Below, in pieces: positions 1-10,239 of a DNA stretch of 64,000 nucleotides; position 1 is the first letter of the stretch, and every line of letters begins with the position of its first letter. The DNA comes from Dipteris shenzhenensis. Taxonomy: Eukaryota; Polypodiophyta; Polypodiopsida; Gleicheniales. The position numbers and the translations under genes are program-made. The notes below the pieces were generated by a model. The model did no database searches and had not been told where the DNA came from. It saw nothing but the letters and a program-made list of their open reading frames with translations. Location: assembly GCA_047967505.1 (NCBI GenBank), contig CM106539.1. The stretch is one strand, 5' to 3'.

Positions 1-719
1 GAACCTAGATCAGATGCCCAAACTACAACAAATAGACCCTCTTCAATCTCATTAGATGGTATAAACTCTGGTAAGGGTTTGTCTCCCTTCCTGCCACAAT
101 ATTTTCGAGGTAAAAGACATTCCTCTGCTTCCTCCATATCTACTAACATATTTATATCCAAAGGAAAACTTAGTTACCTAGCTTGTTCCGGCCAAAAGGA
201 TTCACAGTATTCAATGCTCATTAAGTTTTCTTGTCGTTCTAAAGATTGGATAAGTGCTTCAGTTGATTTAATTGTCTCCAAATTCTTAGTTGATTGCTCA
301 GGATATTTCTGCATCATACTTTGAAGATGTTTAATGAAGGCTTTCAAGCCTTTCATTTCATCTATGTCAAGTGATTTGTTTTTTGCAAGAACAAATCTAG
401 TTTCCTCTAATGGAATTATTCGTTGTAATAAAGCATATGACTCACTCCATAAATGATCTCCATCTACTGAGTAGTACTTCCATTGCATCACTGGAATATT
501 GCTATGCATGTGAAACCGAAAGTAGTGTGGATTTGTGTGTCCTATTAGGGGATCATCTCTTGTTTGTAAATGTGGCTCTATGAATGCTCTCCAATCTACC
601 ATCCTCTCTAAGATAGCCACTTCTGATTCTTCCTTGTGAGAACCTCTAATTTTTTTCCCAATTCAAAATAGCATATCCTCCATTGTCAAAACATCCATTG
701 CCTTCAACTCACCAGAGAT

Positions 720-826
720 AACACAAAGTTGTAACACATTCTCTTTCTACATGTTGAAGTCGTATGTAGAAGTTGCAACACAAAGTTGTATCACAAAGTT
801 GTAACACAAAGTTGTATCACAAAGTT
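720..826. repeat. 13-bp minisatellite inserted in the DUF7869 coding region
   Basis: About 107 bp built from a 13-bp unit close to cacaaagttgtaa, plus a short block resembling acattctctttctacatg. It lies exactly between the codons for IFTT and SGELKAMD of copy A, where copy B is continuous (FSTVSRELKC). The same unit and the same interspersed block form a longer array at 53511-53800. Confidence 0.8.
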
Positions 827-2521
827 GTGAAGATTTGATCTATGTCTTCATGTGTATGGCCGACAAGAAGAAAGCCAACTTCCACTTCTTCAAATATTTT
901 CAAACCAACCAGCATAGAGCATAAAGCAAATATATATTTATTCTTGTTCTCTCTCCAACAATTATCAGCTTGTATTTGCAATGTGTTAGGTAAACATCCG
1001 TGAGCATCTCTGACCTTTCTTATTGCTTTCATGATTGATGTAACAACCTGGTTACTATCATGGTCATGCAAACTATCAATCCATACATCACAAATTTGGT
1101 ATCTATGTACTAATACTCCACACAAGTTTGTTTTTATCCACGTTTGCCCTCCAATGCCGGTGGGATATGTCTATATCGTGGCAAAGTGGTTGTATTCTGG
1201 TCCATGCCATCAATGGTGATGCACATGGACTTATCGACATGTGAAATAGCTTCCTCTCTCCAAGAAGCATACAACTTTCGAGCATCCTGTACATGACGTA
1301 AATGGATTGATCGCCATTTAATATATCTTCCTCACTGCTGCTCATATTTACTATGTTCAATGGCATTTTTTAATTCATCACATGTCTTACATTTTGACAT
1401 CCTTTGCTTTGATGATGTCTTGACATGGCAAAAATCTCTACGCCAAATTTTGTACAAGGTTGATCGTGAAATCATGCTCTCGTCTCTGTCTTGTAAAGTT
1501 TTATTGACAGTTTCTAGGACGACCTTCTTTGTCATTCCCAGAGGAAGATGTTGGCATTCGACACGTCCATCTAGCATTGTTTGTTGAAGATGAGGCTGCG
1601 GTAAAGCATGGTCTTCGAGAACTTGCTTTAATGTTGTGGTTGCATTTATAGTGCTTCCATGGCATTTAAGCTTGTAGGTATTTCCATGAATTGTATGAAC
1701 CACTTTTTCTTTCACCTCTGCCCAGATGGTCCAGTATGTGCCATGTGATAGTCCAGTTAACCATTGATATCCTTGATTGCAAATGGGTCTCCCATTAACC
1801 ATGGGTTTCAATCTAGGTTTATAGTGTCTTGTGCTCAAATCTTGATTAGCGCCTTGATGAAGAAAGCATGAAAACTCTTGAAGAAGATAGTTATGTCTAT
1901 TAGGCGCTGTCTTACTCCAAATACCAAGGCGTATGGCTGCACAATCATCTTTCCCAACTTTTCTAATGCAAAGTCTCTTGCAACAAACTCGTATAAGCAT
2001 CCTTTCCATATTCTCCTCGGATAGCATTACATGTCTCTTTGGTTCTGGAATTGATGCCATGATTCTTCGCCTCTTCACACTCACATACTTTCTTTTTGTA
2101 AATAGTGTCTTGCGTTTTCTAGTTGTAAGACCATCAAACCTCGAATCCATTTCCCTTGAATCTTCATCTTTATAATCAAATGCTGTGTGGGTTTGAGAAT
2201 TATTTGATACCTTATAATATCTTGGAAATGGCAATCTGGTAGACATGTTCATTGATGTCAATTTGTTGCCAATGCCTCTTGAATTTTGTGGTTGAACTGT
2301 TTCTCCTTTGTAACTCAAGATTCTCCCATCTATATTCTCTGGCATGCTAGCAACAATATTACGAACAACATGACAAGTCTCAGATTCTCTACCCCTTTTG
2401 CCTTGTGTTCGAGTGGTAACATCATGATCATTGTCACTAATATCATCAATTCCTATTATTGCATCACTTATCCCATCGATCTTTGCGTGTATTTTTCTCT
2501 GTGGTCCCATCTTATTATTCT

Positions 2522-2812
2522 CAACACAAGACAAGTCTTCTATATCAGTAAGCATGTTTGAGTAACTTGCAACACAAGACAAGTCTTCTATACCAGTGAG
2601 CCTGTTCGAGTCACTTGCAACACAGGACAAGTCTTCTATACCAGTGAGCCTGTTCGAGTCACTTGCAACACAGGACAAGTCTTCTATACCAGTGAGCCTG
2701 TTCGAGTCACTTGCAACACATGACAAGTCTTCTATACCAGTGAGCCTGTTCGAGTCACTTGCAACATAAGACAAGTCTTCTATACTAGTGAGTATATTTG
2801 AGTCACTTGCAA
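2522..2812 (-). repeat. 48-bp in-frame tandem repeat, six units
   Basis: Six units of 48 bp encode 16 residues each, with consensus SNRLTGIEDLSCVASD. The four central units are almost identical in DNA, so they were copied recently. A seventh, divergent LTGIED motif lies just upstream in the protein. Copy B has a comparable set of 21-residue repeats with the core LSGVDEF at 39050-39330. Confidence 0.9.
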
Positions 2813-3180
2813 CACAAGAAACCTTTTCTACATCAACATCTGTTACTATAATGTCCTCAATACCTGTGAGCATGCCACTATGATACTCTTGATTACTACT
2901 ATAGCTTCTTATCAATTTGGATCCCATTTGTGTTATAGTCCTTTTCTTCTGATAATATTCTATTGTGTCTTCCATGACATTGAAGGAAACTGTCTTGGGC
3001 AAACTTGATTTCAAGAAAGCTAACCCCCATTTACAAGTACTATGAACTTGTAGTTGAGACGTAGTATTATGGACGTCTAAATGTGAAGTACTATCCATTG
3101 CATTTTGAATGACACCTGCACTAGTCAACTTAATTATCTCCACTATACAGAGAAGCACAGTGACCTTTAACCCCCACCGA

Positions 3181-3410
3181 CTATTGTTATTACAGTCTGA
3201 TGAACCGACTCAATGCTAATATGATGTCCTCTTTTGATCTTGCCTTTCTTTAGTTGGTTGTAATAACAATGACTTTGCATGAGGGTCCATCTAGTTCACA
3301 GCCTTAGATTAGCATTGAGTCGAAGTCAGGCTATAATAATAATGACTTTTAACGAGGGACCATCTAATTTGCACGCCCATATTAGCATTAAGCTGGAGGT
3401 AGACTGTAAG
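3181..3410. repeat. Short direct and inverted repeats around attagcattgagtcg
   Basis: A block holding actgtaataacaat-like and attagcattgagtcg motifs is present inverted at 3184-3222 and twice in direct orientation at about 3254-3342 and 3345-3410. This could be a decayed inverted-repeat element just upstream of DUF7869 copy A, but no clean ends or target-site duplication are visible. Confidence 0.5.
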
Positions 3411-3444
3411 AACATATCAGGCTATTAGAATTTTTTGATGACCA

Positions 3445-3850
3445 AGAATTGCTCCCATGCCAACCATCTAATCATATGTCATGGCTACACAATGATGTAT
3501 ATGCCTGCCTATGCTAGGTTGGGCTACCAGCAAGCTGGGTGCATGTGCCACTGCTTCTCCCCCCCATCCCATTGAATTATTATGATCGTGGCTCTAATGA
3601 CTGAGAAAATCTCCCATGGCAACCATCTACTCAAACATCATGGCTAGACGATGATGTATATGATCGCCTATGCTAGGCTAGAGGCTCTAGCAAGCTAGGT
3701 GCATGTGCCACTGCTCCCCCTCCTCATCGCATTGAATTATTATGATCTTGGCTCTGATGTTTGAGAAATTCTCCCATGGAAACCATCTAATTGCATGTCA
3801 TTTTGCTAGATGATGATGTATATGACTGCCTATGCTAGGCTGTGCTACCA
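3445..3850. repeat. ~160-bp tandem repeat, about 2.5 copies
   Basis: Units begin with ctcccatg-caacc at 3452, 3611 and 3771, giving a period of 159-160 bp. Each contains atgatgtatatg and cctatgctagg; the first two also contain gtgcatgtgccactgct. No coding frame runs through it. Confidence 0.85.
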
Positions 3851-4416
3851 ACAAAATTCAGTGGGTGGATTGTGTGCTCTTAGCAATGATAGGCACCTAG
3901 AGTCACACAAACTTACATAAGAAGAAAAGGGAAAAATAGTGGAAGGGAGGCAAGTCTAGCTATATAAAGGCACCCTTGTTATGAATCTTCTATTGCAACC
4001 TCTATGCCCCTTCATAATGTTGCCCAACTCATGGGATCCATTGTTTGCCTTGGCTCTCCATCCTACAACACTCCACTAGCCATAGCCATAACCAAGGGAG
4101 TTGCAGGATGGGGAACCAAGGGAAACGGGTAATTATTGTTTCGTTAGGAACTAGGAGAGAACTCAACTTGGTGATGAGCCTCTCATAATTGAGCACAACC
4201 TTCGGCACTAGGGAAGGAGAACTCAACTTGGTGATCAGCTCTAACACATTGAGAGCATGCATTAGTGTGCTAGAGCTCACCACCATATTGAGTTCCCTAT
4301 CCACTATCAAATGTTGTGTTCGATTGAGCTCACCACCAAGTTGAATTCTCTCTCCCAGTGCCTTGAAAGAAGTTTCTATGAAGAAGGTTATGCTCAATTA
4401 CGAGGTGCTCATTTAA
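3851..4416. other. AT-rich intergenic DNA, no gene recognised
   Basis: A frame of 122 codons on the minus strand (4397-4029) exists, but its composition is repetitive: the DNA contains an internal duplication of the actcaacttggtgat segment at about 4151 and 4210. I see no family resemblance and do not call it a gene. Confidence 0.4.
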
Positions 4417-4569
4417 TGAAGAAGATGATCAAATACTTTTAGGTGAACGTATGATGCTAGAGTACGATGATGATATAGGAGATCAACTCGGTATAGAGTT
4501 GGAGATAGACTTGTTTGGCACCTTAGACTTGGCTCAAGATGAAACAATTGATGTAAATGCTCTTAATTG
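4417..4569 (+). CDS. Possible terminal exon of an acidic protein
   Basis: A continuous frame of about 50 codons ends in TGA at 4567-4569 and encodes an acidic stretch including EYDDDIGDQLGIELEIDLF. There is no start codon for it and the upstream boundary is unclear. It lies 170 bp before a palindrome-rich segment that looks like the end of a DNA transposon, so it may be the last exon of that element's gene. Function unknown. Confidence 0.3.
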
Positions 4570-4742
4570 ACTTTTCTCATCTCAAACTTGGACATGAATA
4601 TATGAGCTTTAAAGGCTTGATGTACATGCTCTCATTTTTTTATTCTCTATGAGATCAAACATGTATGAAAATTTAAAAAATTTGTCATTGGAAAAACTAA
4701 CTTTTAAGGCCTATATGGAAAAAAAAACCTCTCTGGAAAACA

Positions 4743-4954
4743 TCGCTATAAAATAGTATATCAGTGTCGCTATATAGCAACACTTCAAAGTCGCTATATA
4801 GCGACCTTTATAAAAGTCGCTATATAGCGACTTTTAGCAAGCGTCGCTATATAGCGATGCTTTATGGAACCTGCTTTTCATATCAACGATTAACGCTAAG
4901 CGAGCGCTAAACGTCGATACGTAAACGTCGCAATATGAGCCGTGTGTAGTAGTG
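4743..4954. mobile_element. Palindrome-rich end of a probable DNA transposon
   Basis: The 16-bp perfect palindrome GTCGCTATATAGCGAC occurs at 4790-4805 and 4816-4831, with near copies at 4766-4781 and 4843-4858 and a decayed one at 4743. The segment ends in gtagtagtg at 4954; read from the other strand it starts CACTACTACACACGG, as CACTA-type ends do. Clustered subterminal palindromes suit transposase binding. The partner end is not in the window, so the class assignment is tentative. Confidence 0.5.
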
Positions 4955-5109
4955 GGAGTTTGCTGCCTAGAGAGTTTCTAGCTAGCTTTGGTTGCTCTTT
5001 TCTGCTTTGCTGGCTCAAGTTTCATGGTTTTCTAAATGACTTCTTGCAGCTTGGATTTAGGATTAAAGCTTCTTGCTTGCAAGCTTTAGTTTGGGATGAG
5101 GTTTAAGCT

Positions 5110-5800
5110 ACGATGTGGCGAGATAGGAATTCTAGGTATTGTATTACACAAGGATGTCTAAGAGTATGTCATGAAGTGCCAAAAATGCCAGACTAATAAG
5201 GCACAATGCATTAAGATAGGAAGCATTTTGAATCCACTAAAGATTCTCAAGAAAGTGGAAAAGTATCTCCATGGACTTTATAGTCGGATTGCTTAGAGCA
5301 AATAGAGGCCATGATTCAATATGGGTAATCATGGACCAATTGACTAAAATGTGTTTTTTTATTTTCACAAAAAGTACGATGAAGAATCCAGAGTTAGCTC
5401 AGTCCTTCATTAAGAACATCTATCACTTATAAGCTTACCAACTAGCATTGTAAGCAATTGAGATGCAAATTTAATAGCCACTTTTGATGAGTAGTGTTCA
5501 AATATACACTTGGATATGTATGAATATGGCTTACCATGCAGAGAGTGCTGGTTAGAACAAAAGAGTTAATCAGGTTCTAGAAGATATTCAGCATGCATAT
5601 GTAAGTAAAAAGCAAACAAATTATAAAGATTATCTTCCTGTATTGGAGTTTTCTTATAATAGTTCTAAACACTCAGCTACATGATAAAATCCCTTTATGC
5701 TCATGTACATGGTTTCCAACGTTGAGCCCCCATATTTGTTGGTCTCAAAGGAGGAGTTTAAAAGAGACCTCATTGAATCCTTGAGCCACAAGATGCTCAG
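5110..5800 (+). pseudogene. Ty3/gypsy integrase relic
   Basis: Across shifting plus-strand frames one can read the zinc-binding end (VMKCQKCQTNKAQ, about 5168-5210), the catalytic core (LRANRGHDSIWVIMDQLTKMC, about 5290-5352), a LPTSIV segment near 5440 and the downstream EDYLPVLEF-like and YNSSKHSAT-like region near 5630-5690. This is the usual order of a chromovirus-type integrase. Numerous stops and frameshifts show it is long dead. No LTR belonging to it is evident. Confidence 0.7.
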
Positions 5801-5837
5801 GAAACAAAGTTTGGCATATGTGAGCACTAAGGAGGAG

Positions 5838-5884
5838 TCAAGAAGCCTAAAGTGAGACTCCTTACTTCTCTCCCACTCTCTTCA
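5838..5884 (+). repeat. Relic of a copia LTR 3' end
   Basis: About 45 bp (aagtgagactccttac, then tctctcccactc, ending ttca) match the last 45 bp of the copia LTR at 12042-12399. Both sequences diverge right after ttca, which supports this as the LTR boundary. No primer-binding site follows it here. Confidence 0.45.
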
Positions 5885-5992
5885 TAGACCTGGTGTCACT
5901 TTTTGCCCTTATTAGCACTTTCTTACACTTTTGACCTGGTGCCTCATATGCAGGGGTTATAGTGCTATGGGAGTTAAGACTTTCTTATAATT

Positions 5993-6319
5993 TTGACCCA
6001 AAACTCCTCGTATGCAAAGAATTTACTGAATGATGGGTGGGAAGTAGCATTGTATCGAATGGGTTTTGCTGCTGAGAAATTGCTATGCCAAGGTAGAAAT
6101 GTAAATGTCATTGATACCCCCCATCAAATTGAGTTCTTTGACACATATTACAGTTGCACTACCTTCTTTGAAGAGGAAAATGTCAAAGAAGAGGGTAGTG
6201 AGAAAAATGTCGAAGATGAGGGTAGTGAGTCTGAGGGTGATGATTCTAGCTCAAGTGACGATGAGGATGAAAGCTCTGCATCCGATGACTTACGCCAAGA
6301 AGAAATCCGCACAAAGAAT
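5993..6319 (+). pseudogene. Acidic ORF of unknown function, 5' part (split by an LTR element)
   Basis: The frame encodes NDGWEVALYRMGFAAEKLL, then a strongly acidic Ser/Glu/Asp tract. It has no ATG at its visible start (the first codon is TTG), so it may be an internal exon or truncated. It is cut at 6319 by the gag-only LTR element. The other half starts at 8959 in the same reading frame once one copy of the 5-bp target duplication agaat is discounted. I do not recognise the family. Confidence 0.55.
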
Positions 6320-6617
6320 TGTTGGAGAAACTGAAAGGAAGCAAAGAGTGGACACAAACTTAGAATACTTGCATTACTTGCTTGTAGAATGAAGAAGAGT
6401 GAGGTCCTTAAGTAGGCACCTCATACATGCTCACTGACATCATTGATGACTTCAGAGCTCCACAATCATCTCCTCAATCTGCTCCTAGATTCTCTCAATC
6501 ATCTTATGTGGCTCTTCCACCACCTAACTGTGCTTGTGGGCACCTAACTGTGCCTCTAGCACTCACACATAGAAACATAAGGTGTGCCTGAGGCGTACAC
6601 CTTGAGATATCCCAACA
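6320..6617 (-). repeat. 3' LTR of gag-only element 1
   Basis: 298 bp, on the plus strand TGTTGGAGAAAC ... GATATCCCAACA, giving TG...CA ends in element orientation. Same length as the partner at 8656-8953. Confidence 0.93.
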
Positions 6618-6630
6618 AACCCCCCCTCAA
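6618..6630 (-). promoter_or_regulatory. Polypurine tract of gag-only element 1
   Basis: In element orientation TTGAGGGGGGGTT lies directly before the 3' LTR, the position where plus-strand DNA synthesis is primed. Confidence 0.8.
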
Positions 6631-6924
6631 GGGAATGCCTCAGGCTATGTCAAGGATACATCTAGTCTCATAGTTTCTCATGCCATCTCATGGTGGTCAA
6701 GGATAAATCTATGGCTAGGTTCTCATGCTAGCAAGGGTTCCCTTGGGTGTAAGGTAAAAAGGGATACAAAAAGACCTTCCAATGGTTATCTCCCCTGCAT
6801 GTACATGCACACAATGTCTGCAGGAGGTACCATGGAACAAAACATACACATGGCCTACATCATAAGGTGACCAGAGGTGTTTACAAAACACAATAGTTTA
6901 TTTTCATTCATTTTGGAGGACTAT

Positions 6925-7929
6925 CTAGGCTGAGTAACTTGACATAAAAAGAGAGATCTGGAGCATACATAGAGATGATTTAAAATGCATAATCTTCAAG
7001 GATGCCTCATCTTGTGGAGGCTCATTAACTGTAAGTAGATTTGCATTTTCTGTCTTTGCTTTGGCTCTGCAAAACTTCTCATTATGGTTGTTCTTGCCAC
7101 AGTGCTTGCATGGATTAATTTTGAAGCAGTCCTTTGAAAGGTGATTTGTCTTTCCACAGTGATTGCAAGGGGTATACTTGCCCTTCTGGGCTTTTACAAC
7201 ATAAGCAGTTTCATTGCCTTTCCTGAGCTCCATATGCCTTTCTTCTTCTTGGAGAGCAGAGATAATACCTTCAAGATTAGGATTAGGAAGATTTTTCAAA
7301 GTGCTAACTATGTGATCATAATCTTCAGGCATACTCTTAAGTAACACTGCCATAGCATCATCTGGAGTAATAGGAGAGTTGATAGAAGCTAATTGAGTCA
7401 TAAGACTCCGCATAAAGTTGACATGAGCTGCTAAAGTAGTACCACTAGCCATCTTCAATTCAAAGAAAGAGATTTTAAGTGATAGTTTAGAGATGTGAGA
7501 GCTAGCACCAAAAATCATGTCAAGCTTCTGCCAAGCTTCCGAAAGAGACTCCAAGTCAGAGATATGGTGAATATAATCATCTCCTAAAGCAAGAGCAATG
7601 ATACCGTATGCTTTTTCTTCTCTAGCTGGATCCCTTGCCAGTCGTGTCAGAGTTGAGGATTCTCCAGCATTGGAGGCCATAGAAGAAGCGGTAGGAGTAG
7701 GTTTGACAAGTCCCCATAAGTTCTCCCTCATCAATGCAAATTTCACCTTCATCTGCCATGTGTGGAAGCCCTTTCCATTGAACTTCTCGAGATTAAATAG
7801 GGTAGCGATGAGAGGGTCTAACCCAAATATTGGGCAGTGTCTATCTCTCTTACAAGGCAAAAATAACTGAAAGACTTCCAAAATATGAGCACTTGATGTA
7901 GCAAAGACTAGTGACCAATATTCAATCAA
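6925..7929 (-). CDS. Copia-type Gag (DUF4219/UBN2 plus two zinc knuckles)
   Basis: A 334-codon open frame. The matrix/capsid-like part starts NLEKFNGKGFHTWQMKVKF and runs through LWGLVKP, AWQKLDMIFGA and LLKSMPEDYDHIV, as in UBN2-type copia Gag. The end carries CNHCGKTNHLSKDC and CKHCGKNNHNEKFC, both C-x2-C-x4-H-x4-C. No stop interrupts it, but the expected initiator just before the ATLFNLEK segment is ATC (plus strand 7807-7809) where copy 2 has ATG; upstream there is only a TTG at 7927-7929. Translation would therefore need a non-ATG start, or the copy is silent. Its product would package element RNA. Confidence 0.85.
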   Translation of the reverse strand: MIEYWSLVFATSSAHILEVFQLFLPCKRDRHCPIFGLDPLIATLFNLEKFNGKGFHTWQMKVKFALMRENLWGLVKPTPTASSMASNAGESSTLTRLARDPAREEKAYGIIALALGDDYIHHISDLESLSEAWQKLDMIFGASSHISKLSLKISFFELKMASGTTLAAHVNFMRSLMTQLASINSPITPDDAMAVLLKSMPEDYDHIVSTLKNLPNPNLEGIISALQEEERHMELRKGNETAYVVKAQKGKYTPCNHCGKTNHLSKDCFKINPCKHCGKNNHNEKFCRAKAKTENANLLTVNEPPQDEASLKIMHFKSSLCMLQISLFMSSYSA

Positions 7930-8643
7930 TGATGCTTCTTCTTACATGCTTCATAGAAGTGGGTGAAATAAATACTTTCCAATCAAAACCAGGTCTAGTA
8001 ATTCAAAACAAAACTGAAGCCACACTTGTACTGAAGTTATTGAAAGATTCAAAAAACCAGAAATGCTAGAGTAGCATTTTATGTAGCATCATCTTCAAAA
8101 GCTTGTCAAAACTGTCAAAACCAAAACACTGAACTTGGAGGGCTTGTAGGTTACTCTTCAGAGCAAAGGAAAAGGGGGTTTCTGAGGCAAAAGAGAGCTG
8201 ATATACCACAGAAGGTCCTTTGGGAAGTAGAGGCGAAAAAACGCGCCAGGTCGCCATATCTTTCCCCTTCAAAAACGACTGGTTTTTCACTGTTTTCTCA
8301 TTGTGAATATGCAGCCATTGCTGCTCATATTTCAGCACAAGATAGCTCTAGGTATGGACTAACTCCCCCTGAAAGGAATTAGAGAAAGATGAAGTGTGCT
8401 GGGAGAAAACACAGAAGAGACAGTCGACGACTTTCATGTAATGGCGACGAAACGGGCGTGCCTTTCTTCAATTCCTCTCAGCCAGAAGTTTGCCCTTTTG
8501 AGATGGATCTCCAACAGGAAGGACGTGGGAAATGGCTGAGAACCGGAGGAGAACAAGCTTAAGCAAAGTTTGGGAAGAAGAGGGAGAGATGGTGAAGAAG
8601 AAGATGATGATGTGGCATAAATGGGCTCAAGGAGGATCAAAGG
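7930..8643 (-). other. Leader of gag-only element 1
   Basis: Untranslated region between primer-binding site and gag, about 700 bp. It is well conserved in copy 2 (51811-52534), which supports a role in the element (packaging or priming), though none can be read off. No protein family recognised. Confidence 0.6.
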
Positions 8644-8655
8644 GCTCTGATACCA
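8644..8655 (-). promoter_or_regulatory. Primer-binding site (initiator-tRNA-Met type)
   Basis: In element orientation TGGTATCAGAGC begins at the first base after the 5' LTR. This 12-mer is complementary to the 3' end of plant initiator tRNA-Met and is the commonest plant LTR-element primer site. Confidence 0.95.
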
Positions 8656-8953
8656 TGTTGGAGAAACTGAAAGGAAGCAAAGAGTGGACACAAACTCAGA
8701 ATACTTGCATTACTTGCTTGTAGAATGAAGAAGAGTGAGGTCCTTAAGTAGGCACCTCATACATGCTCACTGACATCACTGATGACTTCAGAGCTCCACA
8801 ATCATCTCCTCAATCTGCTCCTAGATTCTCTCAATCATCCTATGTGGCTCTTCCACCACCTAGCTGTGCTTGTGGGCACCTAACTGTGCCTCTAGCACTC
8901 ACACATAGAAACATAAGGTGTGCCAAAGGCATACACCTTGAGATATCCCAACA
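8656..8953 (-). repeat. 5' LTR of gag-only element 1
   Basis: 298 bp, seven substitutions from the LTR at 6320-6617, no indels. Confidence 0.93.
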
Positions 8954-8958
8954 AGAAT

Positions 8959-9461
8959 AAGTGTGATCAATTGTCAACTAGAGTCAAGGAGGTTCCACTC
9001 ATCATACGGGAAGGCTCACGGCAACAAGAAGTAGTAGTACAGCACGTCATAGGAAAAGGTAAGGCTAAAGAGGTGGAAGCACTTCCCTTGAAATTAAAAG
9101 TAAGGAAGGCACCCTTGATCTTGGGTGAAGGACATGCAAGTGGATCAAGTAAGGAAGCCTTACTCAAAGAAGGTATGGACGAGGCAAAGCATGATCAGGA
9201 GGAGTTACCAGGAGGCATAGATGGTTCTTCAACCATGACCTTATAGACTCCAAAGTAGCCTACTACTCAGGAACCTAGTAGCCAGGTCCCTACTCACCAA
9301 GAACTTGGTCATGAGACTCTAGAGTAGCCTACTAGTCAGGTGCTTGGAACTGAAGAGCAAACTACTGAGGACCTTGCTACTAAGACTCCAGTCTTAGAGC
9401 AGCCTATTAGTCAGGACCCTGGTAGTCAAGGGCCTGGCGTTGAGGACATTGGTACTGAGTA
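8959..9461 (+). pseudogene. Acidic ORF of unknown function, 3' part
   Basis: Continues the frame of 5993-6319 through the insertion site (KCDQLSTRVKEVPLIIREG onwards). The C-terminal part has degenerate repeats of the type QP(T/I)SQ, separated by stops: TAG at 9244, 9256 and 9328, each at a position where the intact repeat has or could have CAG. The frame reaches its final TAA at 9459-9461. About 80 bp downstream an ataaaaag motif and a T-rich stretch look like an old 3' end. Unknown function; interrupted and mutated. Confidence 0.55.
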
Positions 9462-9469
9462 ACATGATG

Positions 9470-10135
9470 GCTGATGGCTTTGTAATCACAAGTTTTGAAC
9501 TTCTATGTAAAGTGAATATCTAATAAAAAGTTTACTTTTTTTATTTCTTTACTCTCATTATTGTGTATAAAGATTGTTTATGAGGTCCATTTTATACTTA
9601 ATTGTGTATTTTAAACTTTATGTCAAATGTATTTTTATAGTTAAGGGTGTTTTTTAATACCAAGTGAGGTGTATATGTACACCACTTACACATAAAAGGA
9701 TTTATCTACACTACCTTTCTAAGGGGTTTATGTACACCACATTTCTAAAAGAAATGGTCATAAAGGTGTGTGCACACCACTTATACATAAAGGTGTTTAT
9801 TTACACCACCTTTCTAAGAGAATTGGTCATTTATTATTGGTCATCTATTGATGTTCTTAGGTGATAGTAGCTCAATTCACAAGAAGTTATGAAGATGTTT
9901 ATGTAGACCACCTTTGTAAGAGATTTGGTTATGCGTTGATGTTCTTAGTACTTAATCATCAAATCTTTTGTTTTGAGTTGTCAAATCTAGTTCAAAAAAC
10001 AACATTACTAGTATATTCAAAATTTTTGGACTGTTTTTTAGTCCATTTCTCAAATTGGACACATACAAGTCCAAAAATTTTGAATAGTGTGTTAGTAGCA
10101 ATCACAAAATATTAGTGGACCTGTAGTGTCCTCTA
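9470..10135. other. AT-rich DNA with ~60-120-bp degenerate repeats
   Basis: The motif gt-tatgtacaccacct-tctaag recurs at about 9668, 9725, 9790 and 9898. No convincing gene; short open frames here are repeat-derived. Confidence 0.6.
10014..10086. repeat. 19-bp perfect inverted repeat (hairpin)
   Basis: TATTCAAAATTTTTGGACT at 10014-10032 is the exact reverse complement of 10068-10086, with a 35-nt spacer. Possible core of a foldback or MITE element; ends and target duplication not resolved. Confidence 0.75.
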
Positions 10136-10239
10136 GCAGTGGTTCACATACTTCACCATGGATAGGTAGATTGAGATAAGGAGAATCTCCTCAAAGCAAT
10201 GTAGATAGTGGTATGCAAGTATCATGAAAAGGAAAAGAG

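Larger units (their letters stand above)
1..3158 (-). pseudogene. DUF7869-family gene, copy A (decayed, runs off the left edge)
   Basis: Reading leftward from 3158, a 608-codon frame carries an N-terminal region with 16-residue repeats, a basic segment with several Cys (about 2080-1900) and a segment ending MSKCKTCDELKNAIEH near 1366. After a TGA at 1332-1334 the same frame continues (DGMDQNTTTLPRY) to about 1145, then shifts frame into WIDSLHDHDSNQVVTSI, QADNCWRENKNKY and VGHTHEDIDQIF (1125-817). After a minisatellite insert, conserved sequence resumes (GHTNPHYFRF, 620-174) and continues to base 1. The DGMDQ, DNCWRENKN and GHTHEDID motifs are the signature of DUF7869. An RNase H-like, transposase-type role is my inference. 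It aligns with copy B at 36945-39842 along most of its length. The nonsense codon, frameshift and insertion make it non-functional. Confidence 0.82.
6320..8953 (-). mobile_element. Gag-only LTR retrotransposon (TR-GAG-like), copy 1
   Basis: A complete non-autonomous element of 2634 bp: 298-bp LTRs at both ends, initiator-Met primer-binding site, a copia-type gag and a polypurine tract, with no protease, integrase or reverse transcriptase. It is flanked by the 5-bp duplication agaat (6315-6319 and 8954-8958). The LTRs differ at seven of 298 positions. Elements of this structure are known in plants as terminal-repeat retrotransposons with a GAG domain and depend on an autonomous copia partner. 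A second copy is at 50216-52610. Confidence 0.93.

Noticed and set aside
720-835. CRISPR-like spaced repeats in the acaaagttgt arrays.
   Set aside because: The 13-bp units are contiguous with no unique spacers, and the context is a plant nuclear genome.
5885-5910. tggtgtcac after the LTR relic as a decayed primer-binding site.
   Set aside because: Only a short partial match and offset from the LTR end; too weak to call.
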